Assembly (NCBI GenBank): GCA_004017535.1
Contig: SAJS01000001.1
Location: 806,001 to 870,000, forward strand
Length of the DNA stretch: 64,000 nt
Direction: 5' to 3'
Origin: Mesorhizobium sp.
GTDB lineage: Bacteria; Pseudomonadota; Alphaproteobacteria; Rhizobiales; Rhizobiaceae
Shown piece by piece: positions 52,985-61,273 of the stretch. The notes beneath the pieces were generated by a model. That model was given only the letters and a program-made list of their open reading frames with translations. It had not been told where the DNA came from and did no database searches. The position numbers were made by a program, and so were the translations under genes. The first letter of the stretch is position 1, and each line of letters starts with the position of its first letter.

Positions 52985-55663
52985 ATGGTGACCGGTGGAG
53001 CCGATCCGACGGAACGGGCGGCGGTCCGGCCCGCCGAACCGCAGTCGACTGGCCGCGCGCCCGACATCGCCAAGCAGGCCTACTGGTCGCTTGAAGCAGA
53101 TCGGGTGGTCGGACTACTGGAGACCTCCACTTCCGGACTGCTGAGCGCGGATGCGGCGGCCCGGCTTGCCAAATTCGGACGAAACGCCCTGGTGCCTCGG
53201 TCGAACCGATCGGCGTTGGCTGTGCTCGCGCGCCAGTTTCGCAGCCCGCTGGTCCTGATCCTGGTCTTCGCCGCCACCGTTTCCGTGTTCGTCGGCGAAG
53301 GTCATGAGGCAGCGATCATCGGCGCGATTGTGCTTGCCAGCTGTATCCTCAGCTTCACTCAGGAATATGGGGCCTCCCGTGCCATGGAGGCGCTGCAGCA
53401 GCGCATATCCCGCAAGGCCACTGTGCTTCGGGACAGCTTCGAACGGACTGTCGATGTCGATAACATCGTTCCTGGCGACGTCGTCTGCTTGTCGGCGGGA
53501 AATCTCATCCCCGTCGATGGCGTCGTCCTGGAGTCGCGGGATTTCAACGTCAGCGAATCCGTCCTGACCGGCGAAACCTTTCCCGTCGTGAAATCCGCCG
53601 GCCGCTCCGCGCCCGAAGCCAGCATCGCGCAACGGACCAATGCCGTGTTCACCGGCACCTCGGTTCGCAGCGGAACTGCGAAGGTGCTTGCCGTCGCCAC
53701 GGGAGCGCGGACCGAGTTCGCGTCGATCGCCGAAGCCTTGGAACGGAGGATCCCGGAAACCGAGTTCGCCCGAGGCATCAGAATGTTCGGATATCTGATG
53801 ACCGAGATCATGCTTGCGATCGTCATCATGGTGTTCTTCGCCAATGTGATGCTCAACCGGCCACTAATCGAATCCCTTTTGTTTTCGCTTGCCCTCGCTG
53901 TCGGCCTGACGCCTGAGCTGCTTCCCGCGATCATCAGCGTCACCCTGGCCAAAGGCGCGCGCACGATGGCCGCCAGCGGCGTCATCGTGCGTCGCCTCGA
54001 CGCGATCGAGAACCTCGGCAGCATGGACCTGCTGTGCACCGACAAGACAGGAACGCTGACGGAGGGCGTCATTCACCTCGATGGATCGTTCGATGTCGAG
54101 GGCGCCGCCTCGAAGGACGTCCTGCTTTGGGCGCTGCTGAACGCGACCTTGCAGACAGGGCTGAAGAATCCCCTGGACGAAGCAATTGCGAGTGCTCCGC
54201 ATGACCACGAGGATCTGTCCGGCTTTACCAAGATCGACGAGATCCCCTACGATTTTGTCCGCAAGCGGTTGTCCGTCGCCGCGCAGGACAGCTCGCGCGA
54301 ACAGATCCTCATCACCAAGGGAGCCGTCCAGAATGTCGTCGAGGCGTGTGGCTTTGTTCAAGGTCCGCACGGCTTGACGCCCCTTGGCGCGGCGGAGCGC
54401 CAGGCGATCGACGATAAATTCAGGCGCTGGAGCGCGCAAGGATATCGCGTTCTCGGTCTGGCGATCCGGAGATTTCGGGACAAGGCTGGCTTCAGCCGTG
54501 ACGACGAAACCGGAATGGCATTCGCGGGCTTCCTGCTCTTTCTCGATCCTCCGAAAGAGGGGGTGCGGAAAACGCTGTCGGCGCTTACTGACCGCGGCAT
54601 TGGCGTAAAGGTGATTTCCGGCGACAACCGCTATGTCGCCGCGCACCTGGCCGAGGCTGTAGGTCTCCGGTCTGACAGGATCATGACCGGCGAAGACCTG
54701 TCGAAACTGACGAAGAATGGGCTTCTCGCCAGCGTGCGCCACACCGACCTCTTCGTCGAGATCGATCCAAACCAGAAGGAGCGGATTGTCGAGGCGCTGC
54801 GCCGGAGCGGCCACGTCGTCGGCTATCTTGGCGACGGCATCAACGACGCGCCGGCGCTTCACGAAGCAGATATCGGCATCTCGGTCGACACCGCCGTGGA
54901 TGTCGCGCGCGAGGCTGCGGACATCATCTTGCTGAAGCGCGACCTGGGCGTGCTGGTGCGGGGTGTCGATGATGGCCGGAAGACCTTCGCCAACACCATG
55001 AAATACATCTCCATCACGACCAGCGCCAATTTCGGCAACATGATCAGCATGGCGGCGGCCTCGCTCTACCTGCCGTTCCTGCCGCTGCTGGCAAAGCAGA
55101 TCTTGCTGAACAATTTCCTCTCCGACATCCCGGCTCTGGCGATCGCGGGTGACAATGTCGATGCCGACCAGGTGCGCAGGCCGCGTCACTGGGACATCCG
55201 TTTCGTCAGGCGTTTCATGGTGAGCTTCGGGCTGGTGAGCTCCCTGTTCGACTTTGCGACCTTCGCTTTCCTTCTTCTGGTCGTTCACGCCACAGCGGCC
55301 ACGTTTCAGACCGCCTGGTTCGTGGAATCCGTGCTCACCGAACTTGCCATCGTGCTCGTCGTGCGGACCCACAAAAGGCTGTGGCGTAGCCGTCCCAGCC
55401 ATTTGCTCGCCGGCCTGACCCTCGGCGTCGGCATTATCTCCATTGCCATCCCCTTTGCCCCGTTCGCCGGCTGGTTCGGATTTGTGCCCCTGGCAGGACC
55501 GGTGCTGGCCGGGCTGCTCGCGATCACCGCGCTCTATGTGCTTGTGTCGGAAATGACCAAAAGCTGGCTCTTCGCCCATGGCAGCCGCGGCAAGCGCAGA
55601 CGAAAAGCGGTTGGTCCACATCTGGATCGAGCTGCAGCCAGACCGGGCCGCGCCGCGGGTTAG
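52985..55663 (+). CDS. mgtA: Magnesium-transporting P-type ATPase (type IIIB)
   Basis: P-type ATPase of the MgtA/MgtB class. Cation-ATPase N-terminal domain (YWSLEADRVVGLLETSTSGLLS), TGET loop (VLTGETFPVVKS), phosphorylation site Asp353 in LLCTDKTGTLTEG, hinge GYLGDGINDAPALHEADIGIS, and about ten transmembrane helices. FVRKRLSVAAQ and NFGNMISMAAASLYLPFLPL are typical of the Mg2+ group. The 892-aa product starts at ATG 52985, 10 bp after the usp stop. Two other Mg2+ candidates exist here (corA), but only this one is tied to the low-oxygen block. Confidence 0.93.
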   Translation: MVTGGADPTERAAVRPAEPQSTGRAPDIAKQAYWSLEADRVVGLLETSTSGLLSADAAARLAKFGRNALVPRSNRSALAVLARQFRSPLVLILVFAATVSVFVGEGHEAAIIGAIVLASCILSFTQEYGASRAMEALQQRISRKATVLRDSFERTVDVDNIVPGDVVCLSAGNLIPVDGVVLESRDFNVSESVLTGETFPVVKSAGRSAPEASIAQRTNAVFTGTSVRSGTAKVLAVATGARTEFASIAEALERRIPETEFARGIRMFGYLMTEIMLAIVIMVFFANVMLNRPLIESLLFSLALAVGLTPELLPAIISVTLAKGARTMAASGVIVRRLDAIENLGSMDLLCTDKTGTLTEGVIHLDGSFDVEGAASKDVLLWALLNATLQTGLKNPLDEAIASAPHDHEDLSGFTKIDEIPYDFVRKRLSVAAQDSSREQILITKGAVQNVVEACGFVQGPHGLTPLGAAERQAIDDKFRRWSAQGYRVLGLAIRRFRDKAGFSRDDETGMAFAGFLLFLDPPKEGVRKTLSALTDRGIGVKVISGDNRYVAAHLAEAVGLRSDRIMTGEDLSKLTKNGLLASVRHTDLFVEIDPNQKERIVEALRRSGHVVGYLGDGINDAPALHEADIGISVDTAVDVAREAADIILLKRDLGVLVRGVDDGRKTFANTMKYISITTSANFGNMISMAAASLYLPFLPLLAKQILLNNFLSDIPALAIAGDNVDADQVRRPRHWDIRFVRRFMVSFGLVSSLFDFATFAFLLLVVHATAATFQTAWFVESVLTELAIVLVVRTHKRLWRSRPSHLLAGLTLGVGIISIAIPFAPFAGWFGFVPLAGPVLAGLLAITALYVLVSEMTKSWLFAHGSRGKRRRKAVGPHLDRAAARPGRAAG

Positions 55664-55771
55664 GCCAGGGGAGGCAATTCGATGACCGCCGCTGGGCGCC
55701 ACTCGCACCGGTCTACAAGTGGAAGAGCGCGCTTCCTGTATGGCGGCGGATCGAGGTCGAACATCGAAAAG

Positions 55772-56239
55772 TCACCCCCCGACCGCGGCCTTGGTGACGT
55801 TCACGCCAAGGTCGTAGACCAGCTGCCCGCCATAATAACCCGTCACGGTGACCAGCGCCGCGCCGGCAATTTCAATCGCGGGAATGGCCGGGGCCAGCGT
55901 GCCCAGCTCTCGATTTCGCACCCACAGGACGAGCCGGAGCAGGCCCCAGCCCAGAAAAGTCAGGGCGCTGATCCCGCCCAGGCCCTCATGGATTTCCGCT
56001 ATCTCGCTGCTGAACCCGGCGGCCTCCGCGTGGTCGAGGGCCATGCCGCCGAAGTGCCACGTGCAGACGGCAAACAGCCCTGCGCCGACGGCCGCAAAGG
56101 TGGAAATCGTCCCTATGCCCGAGCGCGTCGTCACGGCGTTGCGATGGGTGAGCGCGGCGAGGTCGATGATCACGAGCGCGTACATGAGCACGATAGGGAA
56201 ATGCACGAGCATGGGGTGGATATGCTGAATTTCGGGCAT
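55772..56239 (-). CDS. DUF2231 membrane protein
   Basis: A 155-aa integral-membrane protein with four hydrophobic segments. It begins MPEIQHIHPMLVHFPIVLMYALVIIDL, the HPMLVHFPI motif being the hallmark of DUF2231; later His residues (HFGGMALDHAEAAG, EIHEGLGG) are placed as possible haem or metal ligands in or near helices. The family has no proven biochemical role. It is convergent with mgtA and may be cotranscribed with nothing else; its neighbours suggest a redox setting. Confidence 0.85.
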   Translation of the reverse strand: MPEIQHIHPMLVHFPIVLMYALVIIDLAALTHRNAVTTRSGIGTISTFAAVGAGLFAVCTWHFGGMALDHAEAAGFSSEIAEIHEGLGGISALTFLGWGLLRLVLWVRNRELGTLAPAIPAIEIAGAALVTVTGYYGGQLVYDLGVNVTKAAVGG

Positions 56240-56296
56240 TGCGGAGATTCTCCAGGAGGATTAGGGGGTGATGGTCGTTGGCCGCTCGATCGGCCC

Positions 56297-56560
56297 TCAG
56301 TCGTCGCTGTCGCCGATTTCCTCGTCTTCCCGATCACTGCGCGCGCTGGATATAGTCTTGCCGCCGCATTCGTCGTCTCCGACACCTTTGACCGACTTGG
56401 GACCGGTGGCGCTCATCACGGGGATGGACTCGAGGTCGATTGTTGCGGAAGAAGCGGCGGGTGCGGCCGCGCATGATCCATGGTCGGATTCCGCGGCGGC
56501 GGGTATGACAAAAGCGGCCAGGCCGCCAAGGGCGACAAGCAAGACAGGAAAATTGCGCAT
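56297..56560 (-). CDS. Small exported protein of unknown function
   Basis: I do not recognise a family. The 87-aa product has a signal peptide (MRNFPVLLVALGGLAAFVIP, cut near AAAES), two cysteines (GSCAAAP and DECGGK) and an acidic tail (SDREDEEIGDSDD). The mature part is only about 65 residues. Start ATG 56560; the frame is open to 56584. It is divergent from the PepSY operon, sharing a 110-bp region that contains two TTGACAGC repeats, and so may be under the same regulator. Confidence 0.6.
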   Translation of the reverse strand: MRNFPVLLVALGGLAAFVIPAAAESDHGSCAAAPAASSATIDLESIPVMSATGPKSVKGVGDDECGGKTISSARSDREDEEIGDSDD

Positions 56561-56644
56561 GGTTTCGTATCCTTTTCCGCGCACCCGTCATCGGGTGCGA
56601 TGGCCCTTGATAGAGATGTGGCCCTTGCCGCCGGCTGACGATGA

Positions 56645-56663
56645 TTGACAGCGGTTTGACAGC
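56645..56663 (+). promoter_or_regulatory. TTGACAGC direct repeats (candidate response-regulator site)
   Basis: Two exact TTGACAGC copies spaced 11 bp apart (56645-56652, 56656-56663), one helical turn, the usual geometry for OmpR/PhoP-type regulators. They lie between the divergent small exported protein and the PepSY-regulator-kinase operon. Confidence 0.6.
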
Positions 56664-56669
56664 TTCCGC

Positions 56670-57014
56670 ATGCGACAGCTCCCTTCCATGAAAACCGTAT
56701 CGATGAGCCTGGCAGCTCTGGGCGTGGCCGCGCTTGTGATGGCCCTGCCGTCGGCCGTCAGGGCGCAGGATGACGATGATGATCATGATCGGGCGCGCGA
56801 TCTCCATGAGCGCGGCGAAATCGAGGGTCTTGCCGACATCATGGCCACCGTGCGCGCCAAGGCTCCCGGCGAGATTGTTTCGGTCGATCTCATTCGCGCC
56901 GAAGGCAAATGGATCTATCGGTTCCAGGTGGTCGCCGCCGACGGCAGGCGCCGGATCGTTGACGTCGATGCCGGGGCGGGCGGTGTCTTGGGCGATGAAG
57001 GCGGCCACAAATGA
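56670..57014 (+). CDS. PepSY-domain periplasmic protein
   Basis: A 114-aa exported protein with signal peptide (MKTVSMSLAALGVAALVMALPSAVRA from the second ATG at 56688) and a single PepSY domain: LADIMATVRAKAPGEIVSVDL and WIYRFQVVAADGRRRIVDVDA. The Asp-rich QDDDDDHDRARD follows the cleavage site. Its stop overlaps the response-regulator start by 4 bp (ATGA). A PepSY protein ahead of a two-component pair commonly modulates the kinase in the periplasm; Sinorhizobium FeuN-FeuPQ is a comparable arrangement (inference). Confidence 0.85.
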   Translation: MRQLPSMKTVSMSLAALGVAALVMALPSAVRAQDDDDDHDRARDLHERGEIEGLADIMATVRAKAPGEIVSVDLIRAEGKWIYRFQVVAADGRRRIVDVDAGAGGVLGDEGGHK

Positions 57015-57676
57015 AGATCCTCGTGGCTGAAGACGAACCGCGCATCGCGGCCGACATCGCGGCGGTCCTGAAGGCCTCGGGCATGGCCGTCGACATCGTG
57101 GACAATGGTGAAGCGGCCTGGTTTGCGGGCGATGTCGAGAACTACGACGCGGCGATTCTCGACCTCGGCCTGCCGAAGCTCGACGGCCTTACGGTGTTGA
57201 AGCGCTGGCGCGCCAATGGCCGTCGCTTTCCCGTCCTCATCCTGACGGCGAGGGGGCTGTGGACCGAGCGCGTCGAAGGCATCAACGCCGGCGCCGACGA
57301 CTATCTTCCGAAGCCCTTTGAAATGGAGGAACTGCTGGCGCGGCTGCGAGCCATCCTGCGCCGCTCAAGCGGGCAGGCAGCACCAGTGCTGAAATCAGGC
57401 CCTTTGCTGCTCGACACGCGCCAGATGCGCATCTCGCTTCGCGGCGTTCCGGTGGCGCTTTCGCCGCTCGAATATCGGCTTCTCGCGTTCCTGATGCATC
57501 ATGCCGGCCGTGTGGTCGCGTCAACCGAGCTTGCCGAGCATCTGTACAGTTCGGACAACGAACGCGATCCCAACACGATCGAGGTCATCGTCGCGCGCCT
57601 GCGGCGCAAGCTTGGCAGCAAGATCATCGAGACGCGGCGCGGTTTCGGTTACTTTGTCCCCGACGGGCCGGATTGA
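57011..57676 (+). CDS. OmpR/PhoP-family response regulator
   Basis: A 221-aa winged-helix response regulator. Receiver: ILVAEDEPRIAADIAAVL, phospho-acceptor Asp51 in ILDLGLPKLDG, TARG and DYLPKPFEMEELLARL. The DNA-binding domain has LSPLEYRLLAFLMHHAGRVVASTELAEHLY and VIVARLRRKLGSKIIETRRGFGY. It overlaps the PepSY gene by 4 bp and the kinase gene by 4 bp, so all three are coupled. The TTGACAGC repeats upstream of the operon are candidate autoregulatory sites, and related motifs occur before the flavin operon at 62 kb. Confidence 0.94.
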   Translation: MKILVAEDEPRIAADIAAVLKASGMAVDIVDNGEAAWFAGDVENYDAAILDLGLPKLDGLTVLKRWRANGRRFPVLILTARGLWTERVEGINAGADDYLPKPFEMEELLARLRAILRRSSGQAAPVLKSGPLLLDTRQMRISLRGVPVALSPLEYRLLAFLMHHAGRVVASTELAEHLYSSDNERDPNTIEVIVARLRRKLGSKIIETRRGFGYFVPDGPD

Positions 57677-59016
57677 TGCGCAATTCGATCCGTTTCAGGC
57701 TCTGGTCGGCTGCGGCGATATCGATCGTCATCGCCCTTGCCGTCGCCGGTGTCGGTCTTCGCTATCTGTTCGAACTGAACGTCGAGAGGCGAGTTGTCAG
57801 CGAGCTGACGGACGATCTCAACGAACTGATCGCCGCGACGAGCTTCACGGCCGATGGCCGTCTGTCGGTGACGTCCACGCTGGCCGACCAACGCTTCTCC
57901 AATCCGCTGTCCGGCCACTACTGGCAAGTGGAAGACCTGGCCACCCACAACCTCGTTCGATCGCGCTCCCTGTGGGATGCGACGCTGGCCCTGCCCAAAC
58001 AGGCCGGCAATGGCGAACTGCGGAAGGAAGAGCTCAAGGGGCCCGGCGGCGAGCTGACCGTCGCTGTCATTCGCACGATCACCGACGCCGACGGGCGGGC
58101 CTTTCGCGCCGTCGTGGCGGAAGACCATCGCAATGTGGAAGTTTCCGTCGGCGAGTATGTCCGTGACCTTGCGCCGGCCCTCATTGTGCTGGCCTCCGCC
58201 CTGATGGGAGCTTTCTTCATCCAGATCACCGTTGGCCTGGCGCCGCTGGAAAGCCTGAGGATCGCCGTCAAGAACGTGATCGCGCAACGGACGGCACGGT
58301 TGGACGTGGCCGCGCCGAGCGAAGTGCAGCCGCTCGCCGACGAGATCAACCGCCTGCTCGACGCCCAGGAGAAAGCCCTCTCTCGGGCGCGCTCGCGTGC
58401 CACCGACCTTGCGCACGGTCTCAAGACGCCGCTGCAGGTCCTGTCCGCCGACATCCGGACCCTGCGCAAGAAGGGCGAAAGCGAGCTTGCCGACGAAATC
58501 GAGAAGAGCGCGAGCGCGATTCGCCGTCATGTCGAGCGGGAGTTGGCACGCGCCCGTCTGGCGCCCGGCGTTTCCGGCGATGCCGCTTGCCTTGTCCGGG
58601 AGGTGGCGAGTGGCGTGGTCGCGGTCGTCAAGCGCACGCCGAGGGGCAAGCAGCTCTCATTCGTCATCGATGCCGCCGAGGATTTCATTGCGCCGGTCGA
58701 CGAGGGCGATCTATTCGAGATTCTGGGCAATCTGGTGGAGAACGCGACGCGCTTCGCGAGCTCCGTGGTTCGTGTGAGTGCATCGGCAAGCGCTGGCGAG
58801 GTGATCATCAAGGTCGTCGATGATGGGCCGGGCATTCCCGAGCCCGCCCTGCACGCCGCTCTACTGCGTGGCGTTCAGCTCGACAGCAAGGGCGGCGGCA
58901 ACGGCCTCGGCCTGGCGATCGTTTCGGATATCGTCGAAGCCTATGGCGGCCGTCTCGAAATGACCAATGCCAACTCGGGTCTGGCGGTGACCATCCACCT
59001 GCCACGGCATGGTTGA
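57673..59016 (+). CDS. Sensor histidine kinase (PhoQ/FeuQ-like)
   Basis: A 447-aa membrane kinase. Two transmembrane segments (~12-32 and ~168-190) enclose a ~135-residue periplasmic sensor domain. HAMP-like helix, HisKA with His248 in DLAHGLKTPLQVLSADIRTL (the HGLKTPL box of PhoQ-like kinases), and HATPase with GNLVENATRFA and GNGLGLAIVSDIV. The ATG overlaps the response-regulator stop by 4 bp. It ends 4 bp before the convergent electron-transfer gene. The signal is unknown; a redox or metal cue is suggested by the surroundings. Confidence 0.93.
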   Translation: MMRNSIRFRLWSAAAISIVIALAVAGVGLRYLFELNVERRVVSELTDDLNELIAATSFTADGRLSVTSTLADQRFSNPLSGHYWQVEDLATHNLVRSRSLWDATLALPKQAGNGELRKEELKGPGGELTVAVIRTITDADGRAFRAVVAEDHRNVEVSVGEYVRDLAPALIVLASALMGAFFIQITVGLAPLESLRIAVKNVIAQRTARLDVAAPSEVQPLADEINRLLDAQEKALSRARSRATDLAHGLKTPLQVLSADIRTLRKKGESELADEIEKSASAIRRHVERELARARLAPGVSGDAACLVREVASGVVAVVKRTPRGKQLSFVIDAAEDFIAPVDEGDLFEILGNLVENATRFASSVVRVSASASAGEVIIKVVDDGPGIPEPALHAALLRGVQLDSKGGGNGLGLAIVSDIVEAYGGRLEMTNANSGLAVTIHLPRHG

Positions 59017-59020
59017 GCGT

Positions 59021-60532
59021 TCAGGCGAATCCGGGGAAATAGTCGACTTTGATTCTGGAACGGCGGACCCCCATGGCCAGCAGCTTCCCGCGCAGCGCCT
59101 TGACCATGGTCTGCGGCCCAGAGATGTAGAAGGTGCGTTCGAGGTAGTCGGGCATGGTGAGGCGTACCAGACGAGCGTCGATATAGCCCGGATACTGCCC
59201 GCGCTCAGCACCCTTGGCTACCGCATGGAACGTCTTTATTCCCAGTTCGCGTCTCGCCTGGCCAAGCACGTCTCGATAGGCGATGTCGTCTTGTCCCTCT
59301 GTGCCGTAGAGAACGACGATGGGCCGCATCTCCTTGCGATCGACGAGATATTGCAGCATCGAACGGAACGGCGTGATGCCGATGCCGCCGGCCAGGAAAG
59401 CGATCTTGGTGTCCGGATCGGCTGGAAGCGTGAAATCGCCGGCCAGTTGCGACGCGTGGATCGTAGCGCCGGGTTTCATGCCGCCCAGCGCCTGCTTGAA
59501 GGCGCTCGACTGCGGATAGAACTTGACGCCCAGCCGCACCGATTGCTCGGTAGGCGATGAGGCGACCGTGAAGTAGCGGCGGTTGCCTCGATTGTCGGAG
59601 CGCTCGAGGCCAAGTGTCCATTCAAGGTACTGGCCCGCCTGGAAGGCGAGTTTTCGCTGCGACTTGAAGATGAAGTCGTAGCTGTCGACGGCGGTTTTCT
59701 CGATGCGTTCCAAAGTCAGCACGAACCGGCCCTTCGGGCTCACAGCGTAGGCGAAGAGGTTACCCGCCAGGAGAGCGAGCTCGGGTGTGAAATAGAACGA
59801 GCCGATATGGATGTTGGGCGCGAACAGAAAGCCGACGATGGCGGCATAGGCGATGCGCGGCCAGCGTGTCGTCGGAGCCGTCAGCGGCTCGGTCAGCATC
59901 ACGAAGGCGAAGAACAGCAGCGGCGACGAGCTGAAGGTCTCGGCAAGAGCGGTGCCATATTGGGATGGGTCGGTGGTCGCCAGTATCGTCGCCAGCGCCG
60001 CGGCGAGGAACGTGGCTACGAGATCGAGCCGGCGCAGCTTGCGCACCATAAGAGCGCCGCCCGCAAGCACCAGGGGGAAGAGCCATATGTTGCCGCCCAC
60101 CCACCATGTGGCGGGATGATCGAGCAGGAGCGCGGTCAGCGCGACGCCAAGGGCGGCCGGATTGAACAGGTGCTTCCCGCCGACGGCCAGGATGTATTTC
60201 GACGAGATCGCCCAGACCGACGCGAACGCCACGGCGCCGATGGCCTTGGCTTCGGTGGGGGCAATCGGATCGAGAATGAGCGCCAGGATCAACGCGGTGA
60301 TGTAGACGGACTCGCCGTTGGCCGGAACCCCGAAGATCCGCGCAAAAACCTTGTTGGTGATCCAGCACGTGGCCAGCACCAGGGCGGTCGTGAAGGCCAG
60401 CGCTGTCGGATCATGCGGCACTAGCTTCAGGAAGCTGAAGACGAAGGCGGCGATCAGCAGGGCCGCCACATAGTAGAGCACCAGCCGATACATTGTGACG
60501 TGGTCGAGAAGACGGTCGAGGGTCTTGATCAT
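59021..60532 (-). CDS. NqrB/RnfD-like membrane domain fused to FNR-type flavin reductase
   Basis: A 503-aa fusion. Residues ~1-255 form about eight to nine hydrophobic helices resembling NqrB/RnfD (SSKYILAVGGKHLFNPAALGVALTALL, FAFVMLTEPLTAPTTRWPRIAY). Residues ~265-503 are a ferredoxin-NADP reductase-like module: FAD motif RRYFTVASSP, NAD(P) motif FLAGGIGITPFRSML and YISGPQTMVKALR. The design predicts transfer of electrons from cytosolic NAD(P)H through the membrane to an extracytosolic flavin. Its start overlaps apbE by 4 bp. The adjacent FMN-binding protein is the probable acceptor (inference). Confidence 0.88.
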   Translation of the reverse strand: MIKTLDRLLDHVTMYRLVLYYVAALLIAAFVFSFLKLVPHDPTALAFTTALVLATCWITNKVFARIFGVPANGESVYITALILALILDPIAPTEAKAIGAVAFASVWAISSKYILAVGGKHLFNPAALGVALTALLLDHPATWWVGGNIWLFPLVLAGGALMVRKLRRLDLVATFLAAALATILATTDPSQYGTALAETFSSSPLLFFAFVMLTEPLTAPTTRWPRIAYAAIVGFLFAPNIHIGSFYFTPELALLAGNLFAYAVSPKGRFVLTLERIEKTAVDSYDFIFKSQRKLAFQAGQYLEWTLGLERSDNRGNRRYFTVASSPTEQSVRLGVKFYPQSSAFKQALGGMKPGATIHASQLAGDFTLPADPDTKIAFLAGGIGITPFRSMLQYLVDRKEMRPIVVLYGTEGQDDIAYRDVLGQARRELGIKTFHAVAKGAERGQYPGYIDARLVRLTMPDYLERTFYISGPQTMVKALRGKLLAMGVRRSRIKVDYFPGFA

Positions 60533-61269
60533 GACTGGCAGAAGGCTCCGAAGCCGCTTGTCGGCGTGGCACGGCGGTTGCTGTCTATGAGATATCCTTC
60601 GAGCTCCGGCATCTGCTCGATAAAGAGGATGCCGTCCCGGCCCATCGCAAAGGCGGCGGTGGCGAACCGGTCGGCCTCGAGCACATCGGAGCCGATGACG
60701 GTCAGGCTGACGATGTCGCTGATCGGGTCATGAGGCGCGCGGGGATTATAGATATGTTGCCCGCGCGCGTATGTGCCGGAAGTGGCCACGCCATGTCCCC
60801 GCGGATGAACCACCTTGACGATCTCGTCCGTGTGGAAGGGATTGCGGATGCCGACGCTCCAATCTCGGCCGGAAGCATTTCTGCCGCCGGATTGGATGTC
60901 GCCGCCGGCCTCGATGAAGAAGTCGCCGATATCCGCCCGACGGACGATTTCGGCCGCGTTGCGGATAGCCCAGCCCTTGACGATGCCTGAGGGGTCGAGC
61001 GCGCCGTCGGGCCTGTGGATATCGAAATACCCGTCGGTTTCCCTTCTGGTTTGCTCCGCGATCCGCATCACGTCGATCATCTGGCCGCTCCAGTCGCGGA
61101 CAGGGATGTCGCCCCGGTTTATCGCGGAGATCTCACTGTCCGGACGGTAGGTGCTGAAACGCCGATCGACACCGTCGAAATAATCGAAGACCTTCCCGAC
61201 AAGGTCGTCGGCCGAGCCGCCGAGCTCGACGGTGATGGGCATGCCCATCATTATCCTCGTCTCGCGCAT
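60529..61269 (-). CDS. apbE: FAD:protein FMN transferase (ApbE family)
   Basis: Transfers FMN from FAD to a Thr/Ser of a partner flavoprotein. Motifs: MMGMPITVELGG at the N-terminus, STYRPDSEISAINRG, ALDPSGIVKGWAIRNAAEIV, FFIEAGGDIQSGGRN, and VATSGTYARGQHIYNPR with the metal site near DVLEADRFATAAFAMG. The 246-aa product is shorter than most ApbE and no signal peptide or lipobox is visible, so its location is unclear. It is coupled to the NqrB/RnfD-FNR gene (4-bp overlap) and 4 bp after the FMN-binding protein gene. Confidence 0.93.
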   Translation of the reverse strand: MRETRIMMGMPITVELGGSADDLVGKVFDYFDGVDRRFSTYRPDSEISAINRGDIPVRDWSGQMIDVMRIAEQTRRETDGYFDIHRPDGALDPSGIVKGWAIRNAAEIVRRADIGDFFIEAGGDIQSGGRNASGRDWSVGIRNPFHTDEIVKVVHPRGHGVATSGTYARGQHIYNPRAPHDPISDIVSLTVIGSDVLEADRFATAAFAMGRDGILFIEQMPELEGYLIDSNRRATPTSGFGAFCQS

Positions 61270-61273
61270 TGAA

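Noticed and set aside
53864..55708. A 614-codon minus-strand open frame
   Set aside because: Antisense to mgtA, which has all P-type ATPase motifs; no domain in the antisense product.
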